DNA of 64,000 bases, taken from Candidatus Latescibacterota bacterium. GTDB lineage: Bacteria > JAAXHH01. Below are positions 1 through 7,719 of the stretch, in pieces. Position 1 is the first letter of the stretch. Every line of letters starts with the position of its first letter. The notes below the pieces were generated by a model. The model ran no database searches, was not told where the DNA came from, and saw nothing but the letters and a program-made list of their open reading frames with translations. The stretch is from positions 62,001 through 126,000 of the forward strand of contig JAJEEG010000007.1 of the NCBI GenBank assembly GCA_022821085.1. Direction: 5' to 3'. Made by a program: the position numbers and the translations under genes.

Positions 1-554
1 GACCGCGCGTAGTGGATGGCCGCGCTGGGTTCGCCCACGTCGCCCCGCAGGACCGCGTCCCGCACCACGCCGTACCGGTCGTCGAACCTGCGCAGCACGC
101 CCGTGTTGAACACCGTTCCGTTCTTCAGGACGGCGTCGTGGATGTCGTCGGCCGCTGCCATGGAACTGGCCATGGCCTTCTCCACGTAAAGCATGGGCAC
201 GCCCATTTCCGCCAGCGCGACGGCCAGCTCGGCATGGGAATCGCCGCGGAATGACGCGTCCGGCGCCTCACGGGCTGGTTTCTGCAGTCCCGATGCGGTG
301 GTGCATACGGCAACCATATCGGGGCGCTCCTTCTGCACCATGTCCCGGAAATCCTCGTACAGCGCGTGGACGCCCCAGCGCCTGGCAAAGTCCTCCCTGC
401 GTTCGGAGCGCAGGTCGCAGCCGGCGGCGATCTCCAGCCGTTCGCTCGCTTGGCAGGCCGCCGCGACAGAATAGGGCAGAGGCGTATGTCCCTCGTCGTC
501 GATCGTACTGCCCATGCGCCCCAGGCCGATGATCCCTACGCGATAGGTTTTCAT
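1..554 (-). CDS. Gfo/Idh/MocA family oxidoreductase (partial, 3' end outside window)
   Basis: The minus-strand frame stays open from an ATG at 552-554 to the window edge, giving about 184 residues of the N-terminal part. It begins with a Rossmann dinucleotide-binding motif (VGIIGLGRMGS) and continues with the alternating strand and helix pattern of Gfo/Idh/MocA NAD(P)-dependent sugar or inositol oxidoreductases. The LYVEKAMA segment corresponds to the conserved EKP-type motif; here the usual proline is alanine. The C-terminal substrate domain lies outside the window. No strong Shine-Dalgarno is visible. It stands alone, separated from the next minus-strand gene by about 52 bases. The substrate cannot be named. 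Confidence 0.85.
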   Translation of the reverse strand, partial: MKTYRVGIIGLGRMGSTIDDEGHTPLPYSVAAACQASERLEIAAGCDLRSERREDFARRWGVHALYEDFRDMVQKERPDMVAVCTTASGLQKPAREAPDASFRGDSHAELAVALAEMGVPMLYVEKAMASSMAAADDIHDAVLKNGTVFNTGVLRRFDDRYGVVRDAVLRGDVGEPSAAIHYAR

Positions 555-606
555 GGTTTCCGTCGGGCATTCTGGCGTTCGAAACCCGCTCGTTTCCTCC
601 TGACTG

Positions 607-945
607 TCAGCACTTCATCTTATCGGCATGACTGTGTGGTTGAGAAATGACGAGGAATACGAGATCTTCCTCTCCAGGGTTTTCCAACCGGTGTGGTGTT
701 TTGGGGGGCACATGAATGGCGCTACCTTCCGGCACCCTGTACGTCTCCTCCCCGAGTTGAACAGAGGCAACTCCTTGCAACACATAGAATAACTGCTGCG
801 CTTCGCTGTGATAGTGCATCTCTTCCACGCCTCCTTTTGGAACCCTTTCTTTAATTACGCTCAGGGAAGCCGTATTCAAAAGGTGCCATCCATCACAGTG
901 CTTGCCCCATTTATAATGTGCCGCATTACCTGGATTGATAACCAT
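607..945 (-). CDS. Small single-domain cupin protein
   Basis: A 112-residue protein of the cupin fold, a small beta-barrel that usually binds one divalent metal. The first cupin motif reads as HYHSEAQQLFYVLQG, supplying two histidines and a glutamine or glutamate, and the second includes HVPPKTPHRLEN. The frame extends 14 codons further upstream, but the ATG at 943-945 is preceded by AGGA at suitable spacing, so that start is preferred. Such proteins can be sugar isomerases, dioxygenases or binding proteins, and nothing here distinguishes them. It lies downstream of the Gfo/Idh gene start on the same strand with separate translation signals. Confidence 0.8.
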   Translation of the reverse strand: MVINPGNAAHYKWGKHCDGWHLLNTASLSVIKERVPKGGVEEMHYHSEAQQLFYVLQGVASVQLGEETYRVPEGSAIHVPPKTPHRLENPGEEDLVFLVISQPHSHADKMKC

Positions 946-1262
946 AATGGTCCTGAAAGAATACCTATTGCGATACGATAGGTTCAAGCAGCCTGCGCCA
1001 TCGCCGGACGTCTTTCAGTCAAACCCGCCAGACGCTCTTGATTGAAGATAGAACGGGACCGGAGACAGGGCAAAAACAATCTCCTCCCTTCCGGACCATC
1101 ATGGCGCCGGCGAGGGCCGTCGAAAGCGCCGGCGAAGCGCCGTTGAAGCGTCTGCGAATTGTATTGACAGGCCGGTGGTGTCGGTTTAGCATGGCCTTAC
1201 CTCATTCCCCCCTTTAAAACGCGTGTCACTATCAAAGCTTAAGCAACCTCAGGAGACGGATC
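946..1262. other. Intergenic region between divergent genes
   Basis: About 317 bases between the divergent cupin and aminotransferase genes. The part next to the aminotransferase has a good sigma-70-type promoter and a Shine-Dalgarno (AGGAGA, just before the ATG). I see no additional gene or RNA in the rest. Confidence 0.6.
1164..1192 (+). promoter_or_regulatory. Sigma-70-type promoter for the class III aminotransferase
   Basis: A perfect TTGACA at 1164-1169 is followed after exactly 17 bases by TAGCAT at 1187-1192, about 70 bases before the aminotransferase ATG. Spacing is optimal; the -10 matches four of six consensus positions. Confidence 0.55.
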
Positions 1263-2648
1263 ATGGCGTCGCTACCCACCACGAACAAGGGCTGGCTCGA
1301 ACTCGGCAACCAGTACCTCTTGAGACATCCGATGCGGACCGCGCCGCTGGTTCCCGAACGCGGTGACGGGCTCTACATGTGGGACGTGGAAGGCCGGCGT
1401 TTCATCGATTTCCAATCGGGTCAATTGTGCGTAACCCTGGGCCATTCCCACCCGGAATACGTGAAGGCCCTCTGCGACCAGGCCCATAAGATCATCCAGG
1501 TGGGAACGACCTTCATCGCGCCGTCGGAGGTGCTGCTGGCCAAGAAGATGGCCGAAATCGCGCCGGACCCGCTGCAGAAGTCCTTCTTTGCCTGTACGGG
1601 ATCCGAATCCAACGAGATGGCCCTGCGCCTCGTGCGGAAGTACACGGACCGCTTCGAGGTGATCGCCCTCATGCGCGGCTACCACGGCCAGTCCTACGGC
1701 AGCGCGTCCATCACCGGCCGGGGCGGCATGCTTCGGGAAGGTTACGGCCCCATGCCCACGGGCGCCTCGTTCATCCCGACGCCCTACGAATACCGCTGCC
1801 AGTTCTGCCGGGACGAAGCCTGCTGCAACCTGGGATGCGCGGACGCGGCGGAGAACGTGATCGACTCGTCCACCTCCGGACGGCCCGCGGCCTTCTTCTT
1901 CGAACCGCTCATGAGCGCGGCGGGGCAGATCGTGCCCTCCAAGGAGTGGATCCAGCGGATCGTGGAAATCTGCCGCGAACGGGACATCCTGACCGTCGCG
2001 GACGAGGCCCTGACGTGCTTCGGCCGGACGGGCAAGTGGTTCGCCTTCGAGCACTTCGATTTCGTGCCCGACATCGTGACCTGCTCAAAGGGACTGGGAG
2101 GCGCCGTGCCCCTATGCGCGGTCATGACCAGCGCGGAGATCGCGGACGCCGCGGTGGCCAAGGGATTCATGCCCTTCTCGTCCCACGCCGGGGACCCGCT
2201 CCTCTGCGAGACCGGACTGGCCAATATCGAAATCGTCGATCGCGAGAACCTGGTGGAAAACGCCCGGGTCGTGGGCAACTACTTCATGGACCGGCTCAAG
2301 GTCATGGAGGAAACCTACGAGATCGTGGGCGAGGCACGCGGCCTGGGCCTTTGCCTGGGGCTCGAACTGGTGACGGACAAGCAGAGCCGGGAGCCCAATT
2401 TCGAAGGCGCCGCCATGGTGACGGAGTACTGCTACGAGAACGGGCTGTGGCTGCCCATCGTGCCCCGGATGCTCAACAAGGATCCGCTCAGCCTGCGTTT
2501 CATGGAGCTGTCGGGTTCCCAGGTCCTGCGGTTCATGCCGCCGATCACCATCACCGAAGCCCAGATCGACGAATCCCTCGAGATCATCGAGGCCGGTGTG
2601 CGCATCGCCGAAGAAAGAACGGCGCGCGTGGCGCCGGCGGCGGTGTAG
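1263..2648 (+). CDS. Class III PLP-dependent aminotransferase (dialkylglycine decarboxylase-like)
   Basis: A 461-residue fold-type I PLP enzyme of the class III (omega-transaminase) family. The cofactor region is clear: DEALTCFGRTGKWFAFEH supplies the cofactor aspartate, and TCSKGLGGAVPL carries the Schiff-base lysine at about residue 276. The substrate is unknown; the overall arrangement resembles 2,2-dialkylglycine decarboxylase and omega-amino acid transaminases. An unusual feature is a cysteine cluster at residues 179-192 (C-x2-C-x4-C-C-x3-C), placed after the GYHGQSYGS segment, which could bind a metal or form disulfides. The start is supported by AGGAGA just upstream and by a good promoter. 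It converges with the Nramp-like gene, 22 bases between stop codons. Confidence 0.9.
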   Translation: MASLPTTNKGWLELGNQYLLRHPMRTAPLVPERGDGLYMWDVEGRRFIDFQSGQLCVTLGHSHPEYVKALCDQAHKIIQVGTTFIAPSEVLLAKKMAEIAPDPLQKSFFACTGSESNEMALRLVRKYTDRFEVIALMRGYHGQSYGSASITGRGGMLREGYGPMPTGASFIPTPYEYRCQFCRDEACCNLGCADAAENVIDSSTSGRPAAFFFEPLMSAAGQIVPSKEWIQRIVEICRERDILTVADEALTCFGRTGKWFAFEHFDFVPDIVTCSKGLGGAVPLCAVMTSAEIADAAVAKGFMPFSSHAGDPLLCETGLANIEIVDRENLVENARVVGNYFMDRLKVMEETYEIVGEARGLGLCLGLELVTDKQSREPNFEGAAMVTEYCYENGLWLPIVPRMLNKDPLSLRFMELSGSQVLRFMPPITITEAQIDESLEIIEAGVRIAEERTARVAPAAV

Positions 2649-2670
2649 GCGTCGCTGCAGCCGACTGCCC

Positions 2671-4149
2671 TCAGGACAGGCGCACGAAGATGTACCAGAG
2701 CCCGATGGAGATGTAGGTCGCGGTGATGGCGACCATGATGATCCGGGTGAGGGGATGGGGTTTGGTCCACGCGGGGAAGGCCCGGGGAACGAGCACGTAG
2801 TTCAGGTAGATCAGTCCGGGACAGAAGAGCCCCATGGCCAGGAAGGCGATGACGCCCCGTATGATGAGCAGGTCCCCCGGCTGCGCCAGGGGCAGCGTGA
2901 TCGTCGTCAGCAGCGTGAAGACCACGACGAAACCATAGTATAGCGTGCGGAAGTGGTACCGCCGCGCCCGTTTCACGTTGGCGTAGATGAAGTCGGCCTG
3001 CATGCGGGCGAATCCGTCGGTGGACTGCAGCCAGGCATCGCACAGAAACGCCGCGGCGACGATCAGGAAGAGGACCTTGCCGATGGCGCCCCAGCTGACC
3101 TCGAAGAAGGCGGACTGCACCACCGCGATTTCCCAGCCCTCGGGAACGATGCCCTGCGGCTTCAGCAGGGCCCACGCCAGCCAGCACATGATGATGGTCG
3201 TAACCAGGTTCAGCGCGACGCCGAGGCCCGACTCGAGCTTCAGGTACCGCATGAACTTCCCGTAGTTTATCCGGTTGGCCTCGTTGTCCTCGAAGGCGTA
3301 ACCCGTGGCCGAGATGGCCTCCGGCGCGGTCCGCAGAGGGCTGGTGATACGCCCGATATAGGCCGACATGCCCACGCCCTTGTCCCGCATCCAGTAGGAG
3401 AGGAAGAGCTGGCCGAAGCCGCCGGCGCCGGCGAAGACGATGGCGGTGAGCACGGTGGACAGGTCCGCCGGGTCCCAGTTGGCGGGCCGGTGGTAGCCGG
3501 GCGTGAGCAGGACGCCGAAGAATTCGCCCGCCACATCCAGGACCGGCCGCTGGAAGACGGCGAAGGCGATCCCCACCATGGTGATGACGACCACGGCCAT
3601 GGTGAGCCGTTCCACGATCAGGTAGACCACCCGGCCCATGAACAGGGCGACCAGGTAGATGCCGATGGTCAGATAGGCCCAGAAGAGCGACTGGCCGCGG
3701 ACCGTCCATCCATAGGGGAACCCGGTGAGCTCCGCCAGGGCGCCGCCGCCCGCCGACGCGTAGGCGCCGAACCAGATGTTCTCGAGGAAGACCCCGACCC
3801 AGATGGCCGACACGTACCACTTCCCTACGCGGCTGAAGCCGGTCAGGGCCGTCTCGCCCGTCATGATCGTGTACCGGGCGATCTCCACGTTGACCCAGAA
3901 CTGCATCAGGGCGGCCGGGATGAGCAGGCCGATGAAGGCCGCGCCGTACTTGGCGGTCAGGTAGGGCCACCAGATGAGCTCGCCGCTACCCTGGGCCAGC
4001 CCGGCCCAGACGATACCGGGACCGACGTACTTCAGCATGCCGGCGAAGGTGGGCACGGCGGCCAGCTTCAGGGGCGAAAGCTTGCCGAGGGGGCGGGTGG
4101 TTTCGGAGGCGGGTCCTGCGGGCATGAAGTGGGATCCGAGAATTGGCAT
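2671..4149 (-). CDS. Divergent Nramp-family membrane transporter
   Basis: A polytopic membrane protein of about 492 residues with roughly eleven hydrophobic segments, matching the Nramp (natural resistance-associated macrophage protein) LeuT-fold transporters. The first transmembrane segment reads GPGIVWAGLAQGSGELI; the place where metal-transporting Nramps carry DPGN holds QGSGE, and the sixth segment lacks the Met-Pro-His metal motif. A substrate other than Mn2+ or Fe2+ is therefore likely. The open frame extends to 4275, but the extra N-terminus is not membrane-like, so an ATG at 4147-4149 or 4123-4125 is the likely start; neither has a strong Shine-Dalgarno. Role in the cell is unknown. 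Confidence 0.8.
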   Translation of the reverse strand: MPILGSHFMPAGPASETTRPLGKLSPLKLAAVPTFAGMLKYVGPGIVWAGLAQGSGELIWWPYLTAKYGAAFIGLLIPAALMQFWVNVEIARYTIMTGETALTGFSRVGKWYVSAIWVGVFLENIWFGAYASAGGGALAELTGFPYGWTVRGQSLFWAYLTIGIYLVALFMGRVVYLIVERLTMAVVVITMVGIAFAVFQRPVLDVAGEFFGVLLTPGYHRPANWDPADLSTVLTAIVFAGAGGFGQLFLSYWMRDKGVGMSAYIGRITSPLRTAPEAISATGYAFEDNEANRINYGKFMRYLKLESGLGVALNLVTTIIMCWLAWALLKPQGIVPEGWEIAVVQSAFFEVSWGAIGKVLFLIVAAAFLCDAWLQSTDGFARMQADFIYANVKRARRYHFRTLYYGFVVVFTLLTTITLPLAQPGDLLIIRGVIAFLAMGLFCPGLIYLNYVLVPRAFPAWTKPHPLTRIIMVAITATYISIGLWYIFVRLS

Positions 4150-4414
4150 TGCTATACCGACTATGGCATATAGTCCGATCAACGCCGAAGACGAACGATC
4201 AGTCAAAAAACAGGGAAAGTTGAAGGATCCGGTCGAACCGGCATAGTACACGGGGGTGCGAGATAGTTCAAGCACAAAAAGGAAAACATACTTGCCTGAT
4301 TCTACAGGTTTCTCAAGGCCGGTTTCGCAGCCGGCCGCCGGACGAATGTAAAGCTGTAAATCCGTTGACTACCAACCAGTGCCCTGATAGCTTCCAGTTG
4401 AAGGAGATCATAAT

Positions 4415-4630
4415 ATGAACGAAAGAAAACCACATAGCTCCAACGATGAAGTAATGGTCGAAATCTACTACAAAGACAACAGTATCAAGAACCGGTTGGC
4501 CAGACTTGAAGCGTCAGATGATCACATCAGATACCTGATCGAAAGTAACGCAACCTATTTTCGGTGGATCATCGGCATTATTCTAGCTGCCTATATTTCT
4601 ATTATGATCAAACTGGTTTTTATTCCATGA
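4415..4630 (+). CDS. Small single-pass membrane protein of unknown function
   Basis: A 71-residue protein with a charged N-terminal half and one C-terminal hydrophobic segment (about residues 48-70, ending KLVFIP). The ATG follows a strong Shine-Dalgarno (AAGGAG) at correct spacing, which argues for a real gene. I do not recognise the family. It lies 10 bases before another small gene on the same strand and may be cotranscribed with it. The local sequence is more AT-rich than the neighbouring metabolic genes. Confidence 0.6.
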   Translation: MNERKPHSSNDEVMVEIYYKDNSIKNRLARLEASDDHIRYLIESNATYFRWIIGIILAAYISIMIKLVFIP

Positions 4631-4640
4631 GGGATGGGTT

Positions 4641-4844
4641 ATGTCGAAGAAGAAAGGAAGGATTCTTGACGTAGACGTCGGCGAGCGTCTCAAAAGTGCG
4701 TTAATGGATGTTTTAAGCGACGAAGAGATCGTCGCATTGCGTATGGAAGTTGACGTTGAAGTCAAGAGTGGATATACCGATAAAGCGTGGTACGCTTGGA
4801 AGAGCCCGGTCCGTACCCAAAGTGTCTCCTCCGGAAGCATATAG
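4641..4844 (+). CDS. Small hypothetical protein
   Basis: A 67-residue soluble protein, rich in Lys, Asp, Glu and Val, beginning MSKKKGRILDVDVGERL. A GAGGGATG stretch just upstream can serve as ribosome binding site. It follows the small membrane protein by 10 bases and ends about 48 bases before the first amidohydrolase. I do not recognise a family; the last 15 or so residues look less protein-like than the rest, so the gene may be recently altered at its 3' end. Confidence 0.5.
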   Translation: MSKKKGRILDVDVGERLKSALMDVLSDEEIVALRMEVDVEVKSGYTDKAWYAWKSPVRTQSVSSGSI

Positions 4845-4891
4845 CGAAACAACTTGCTCGCAACGCGACACACCCTGAAAGAGACTATGCC

Positions 4892-5740
4892 ATGATGGAC
4901 TTCCCCATCGTAGACACCCACGTTCATCTCTGGGACCCGAATCACCTGAGGTACAGCTGGCTGGACGATATCCCCCTGCTGAACCAGCGGTACCTGCTGG
5001 AGGAATACCGGCAGGCCTGCGGAGCGGTCCAGGTGGAGCAGATGGTCTTCGTGCAATGCGAATGCGACGCCGGCCAGCACGTGCAGGAAGCGGAATGGGT
5101 TTCCGGACTTGCCCGGCAGGACGGCCGGATCCGCGGGATCGTGGCCAACGCGCCACTCGAGAGGGGCGGGGCAATCAACGCCGACCTCGAGGCGCTTGCC
5201 CGGATTCCCCTGGTCAAGGGCATCCGGCGCCTGCTGCAACCTGAATCCGTTGATTTCTGCCTGCAGCCCGGGTTCATCGAAGGCGTTCGCCTGCTGCCGT
5301 CCCACGGGCTGTCCTTCGACATCTGCATCTTCCACCCGCAGCTGGCGAACGTGATCGAGTTCGTCCGGCAGTGTCCCGACGTCTCCTTCATCCTGGACCA
5401 TATCGGAAAGCCCGACATCAAGAACCAGGTCTTCGACCCCTGGAAAGATGAACTGAGGATCCTGGCTGAAATGCCCAACGTATGCTGCAAGGTGTCGGGT
5501 CTGGTCACCGAGGCGGACATGGAACGGTGGACGCCCGAGGACCTGAAGCCCTATATCGACCACGTGATCGATTGTTTCGGCATCGACCGGGTCATGTACG
5601 GCGGGGACTGGCCGGTCGCCTTCCAGGCCACCGAGTATCCGCGCTGGGTGGAGACCCTGTCCTGGGCGACCGGCGGACTCTCGGACGCGGAACGGCGCAA
5701 GCTGTTCCGGGACAACGCCATCTCCTTCTACCGGCTGTAA
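4892..5740 (+). CDS. TIM-barrel amidohydrolase (lactonase-like, COG3618 type)
   Basis: A 282-residue amidohydrolase 2-family enzyme resembling L-rhamnono/L-fucono-lactonases and 2-pyrone-4,6-dicarboxylate lactonase. The first metal site is VDTHVHLWDP (His10 and His12); FILDHIGKP gives the later histidine and YGGDWPV the conserved aspartate. These features fit hydrolysis of a sugar lactone or similar cyclic ester in the cytoplasm. The frame is open upstream to 4787, but two adjacent ATGs at 4892 and 4895 follow a GAAAGAG stretch and the HxH motif normally lies within the first dozen residues. It is the first of three amidohydrolase-fold genes in a row. Confidence 0.88.
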   Translation: MMDFPIVDTHVHLWDPNHLRYSWLDDIPLLNQRYLLEEYRQACGAVQVEQMVFVQCECDAGQHVQEAEWVSGLARQDGRIRGIVANAPLERGGAINADLEALARIPLVKGIRRLLQPESVDFCLQPGFIEGVRLLPSHGLSFDICIFHPQLANVIEFVRQCPDVSFILDHIGKPDIKNQVFDPWKDELRILAEMPNVCCKVSGLVTEADMERWTPEDLKPYIDHVIDCFGIDRVMYGGDWPVAFQATEYPRWVETLSWATGGLSDAERRKLFRDNAISFYRL

Positions 5741-5792
5741 CGGCCTCTGCCCATATGCGTCAGCAGCGCAGCAGCCCCGCCCGTCACGCAAT

Positions 5793-5843
5793 GTACCTCG
5801 CTGCCCGTACGTACCTCGCTGTCCGTACGTACCTCGCTGTCCG
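5793..5843. repeat. 18-bp tandem repeat in a gene-to-gene spacer
   Basis: Two full copies and one partial copy of an 18-bp unit (GTACCTCGCTGTCCGTAC with one variant base) lie immediately before the second amidohydrolase start. The unit carries GTAC at both ends, so tandem copies meet as GTACGTAC. No function is evident. Confidence 0.85.
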
Positions 5844-5849
5844 AATTCC

Positions 5850-6686
5850 ATGACCCTCGCCGACCTGCGTAAAAAACTCCTGCCCGATGGCCCGGCGCTG
5901 GATATCCACGTACATCCCCTGAACTGTTTCGGTTCCTATGGGGTTTCCTCTCCGGTCGAGGATGCGGATAGGCTTGTCGCCACCGCCCGCCGCTCCGGCG
6001 TGACCCGGATGTGCGTGTTCTCCCTGTACGAGACCACCCCCTACGAACCCACACCCGACCAGTGCCGGCAGGCCAACGATTACGTGCTGCGGATGCGCGA
6101 CGCGGAGCCGGAGGCGATCCTGCCCTTCTGCTATGTCACGCCCGCGTTTCCGGACGAAGCCGTCGCCGAAATCGAGCGTTGCGTGGGCGGCCAGGCAATG
6201 GCCGGGGTCAAGCTCTGGGTGGCACGGAAGGCGACCGATCCCGGCCTCGACCCGATCATGGAAGCGGCCGTCGCGAAGGACGTCCCGGTGCTGCAGCACG
6301 CCTGGCTGAAGACCACCGGTAACTTGCCCGGTGAGTCCACGCCCTTCGACGTGGCCGATCTCGCCCGCCGACATCCCCGGTCGAGGATCATCATGGCCCA
6401 TCTCAACGGCGTGGGCTACCGCGGCATCGAAGCGATCGCCGACTTGCCGAACGTGGTCGTGGATACATCGGGCGGCGATCCGGAAAGCGGCATGGTCGAA
6501 GCGGCCGTCAGCAGGCTTGGCGCCCACCGGGTCGTCTACGGCTCGGACGCGCCCATCCGGCACTTCGGCGTCACGATGAACAAGGTCCTGGGCGCGGACA
6601 TTATGGACATCGACAAACGCGCGATCCTGTGGGACAACGCGTTGCGGATATTGAAGTTGATCGGAAAATCGGGAGATTCGCTGTGA
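5850..6686 (+). CDS. Amidohydrolase 2-family metal-dependent hydrolase
   Basis: A 278-residue TIM-barrel hydrolase. The metal-binding set is intact: ALDIHVHP (His20, His22), a histidine in VLQHAWLK, another in IIMAHLNGVG, and the final aspartate in VVYGSDAPI. It probably hydrolyses or decarboxylates a small organic acid or lactone; the substrate is not evident. No clear Shine-Dalgarno precedes the ATG, which sits 6 bases after an 18-bp tandem repeat. Its TGA stop overlaps the GTG start of the next gene, so the two are probably translated together and may form a complex. Confidence 0.87.
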   Translation: MTLADLRKKLLPDGPALDIHVHPLNCFGSYGVSSPVEDADRLVATARRSGVTRMCVFSLYETTPYEPTPDQCRQANDYVLRMRDAEPEAILPFCYVTPAFPDEAVAEIERCVGGQAMAGVKLWVARKATDPGLDPIMEAAVAKDVPVLQHAWLKTTGNLPGESTPFDVADLARRHPRSRIIMAHLNGVGYRGIEAIADLPNVVVDTSGGDPESGMVEAAVSRLGAHRVVYGSDAPIRHFGVTMNKVLGADIMDIDKRAILWDNALRILKLIGKSGDSL

Positions 6687-7441
6687 TCATTGACGTCAAC
6701 GCCTGGACCGGACCGTGGCCAGCATTGGTCAACGTGCCGCACGACGTCGCTTCGGTACGGGCCTCACTGCGCGAATACGGTGTCGAACGCATCTTCATGG
6801 CGCCGCTTGCGGCCGCGTGGAGCGCCAACCCGCATCTCTGCAACCCGGTCGTCTATGAAGCGGCGTCCGAGTTCGAGGATATCAGCCCCGTACCGGTCAT
6901 CGACCCGACGTTGCCGACCTGGCCTGAAGAGCTGGAGAAGGCGGCGAGACATCGTGCCGTCCGCATGATCAAGCTGCTGCCGGGTTATGGAGGGTATGAC
7001 CTGGCCGCGGCGGATGAACTGTTCGAAGAGGCGGTACGGGCGAACCTGGCCGCGATGGTCCAGATCCGTATTGATGACCCGCGGCGGCATCATCCACTGG
7101 CGATGGTGCCCGATGTGCCGGCCAGGGACGTGGTGGAAGCAGCGAAGCATCATCCCGACCTGAAACTGGTCATCGGCGGGGCGAGTGCGGCTGCTTTGAG
7201 AGAATGCGCGGCGCAAGTCCGCGAACTGCCCGGTCTTTATGCGGATACTTCCCAGGTAGACGGGGTGGACGGCGTGAAGATGCTGGTGGAGAAAGGCCTT
7301 GGAAACAAACTGCTCTTCGGATCCCACGCCCCGGTCTTCATGCCGGCGGCGGCCATGGCGCGGGTGCTAAACGATCTTTCGGATGATAAGGCAATGCAGG
7401 TTTTCAGCGATAATTCCAAGGGGCTGCTTGGGCTGCCTTGA
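6683..7441 (+). CDS. Degenerate amidohydrolase-fold protein lacking metal ligands
   Basis: A 252-residue protein starting with GTG at 6683, which overlaps the previous stop and follows GGGAGA. The fold follows the amidohydrolase 2 pattern, but the N-terminal HxH is replaced (IIDVNAWTG), and the segment equivalent to YGSDAP reads FGSHAPVF, so the last metal-binding aspartate is a histidine. It is unlikely to be a normal metallohydrolase. Because it is translationally coupled to an intact homologue, a regulatory or structural partner role is a reasonable inference; a changed chemistry is the alternative. Confidence 0.8.
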   Translation: MIIDVNAWTGPWPALVNVPHDVASVRASLREYGVERIFMAPLAAAWSANPHLCNPVVYEAASEFEDISPVPVIDPTLPTWPEELEKAARHRAVRMIKLLPGYGGYDLAAADELFEEAVRANLAAMVQIRIDDPRRHHPLAMVPDVPARDVVEAAKHHPDLKLVIGGASAAALRECAAQVRELPGLYADTSQVDGVDGVKMLVEKGLGNKLLFGSHAPVFMPAAAMARVLNDLSDDKAMQVFSDNSKGLLGLP

Positions 7442-7614
7442 AGAAACCAGTAGATTCTCCAGATGGAAATTCCAGTACGCACGATTGGCAAACAACATCA
7501 TGATGGATTGACTGCTTCAGCGTGTTGAGACCAATTGAAACGTTCTTAACTATTCCCAAATAAAGGATTTGGCACTTAATTAGGTGACATCTGATACGGT
7601 GATATTCGAATAAC

Positions 7615-7624
7615 CTGTCGACAG
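7615..7624. repeat. 10-bp palindrome upstream of the ATPase/PIN/ligase operon
   Basis: CTGTCGACAG is a perfect palindrome about 100 bases before the ATPase start and about 30 bases before a candidate -35 box. A second GTCGAC lies at about 7637-7642. These could be operator half-sites, but GTCGAC is also simply a common 6-mer palindrome. Confidence 0.25.
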
Positions 7625-7654
7625 ACGCTTAATCCAGTCGACAATACACTACCT

Positions 7655-7681
7655 TTGACACATGCTTTCTCCCAATAATAC
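7655..7681 (+). promoter_or_regulatory. Possible promoter for the ATPase/PIN/ligase operon
   Basis: A perfect TTGACA at 7655-7660 is followed by AT-rich sequence with -10-like hexamers, TAATAC at 15-base spacing or ATACAT at 17. It lies in the 278-base AT-rich gap between the amidohydrolase operon and the ATPase gene, about 40 to 60 bases before the ATG. The -10 is weak, so the assignment is tentative. Confidence 0.35.
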
Positions 7682-7719
7682 ATGTGATGAGGAAGTAACA
7701 CATTTGGGAGGGTATACCC

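Noticed and set aside
1272-2054. A long minus-strand open frame of 260 codons opposite the class III aminotransferase
   Set aside because: Its translation is Arg/Gly/Ala-rich with no motif and no ribosome binding site; the plus-strand gene has complete PLP motifs.
4365-4398. Possible promoter upstream of the small membrane protein gene (TTGACT, then TAGCTT)
   Set aside because: The -10 matches only three of six positions, so it is not listed as a feature.
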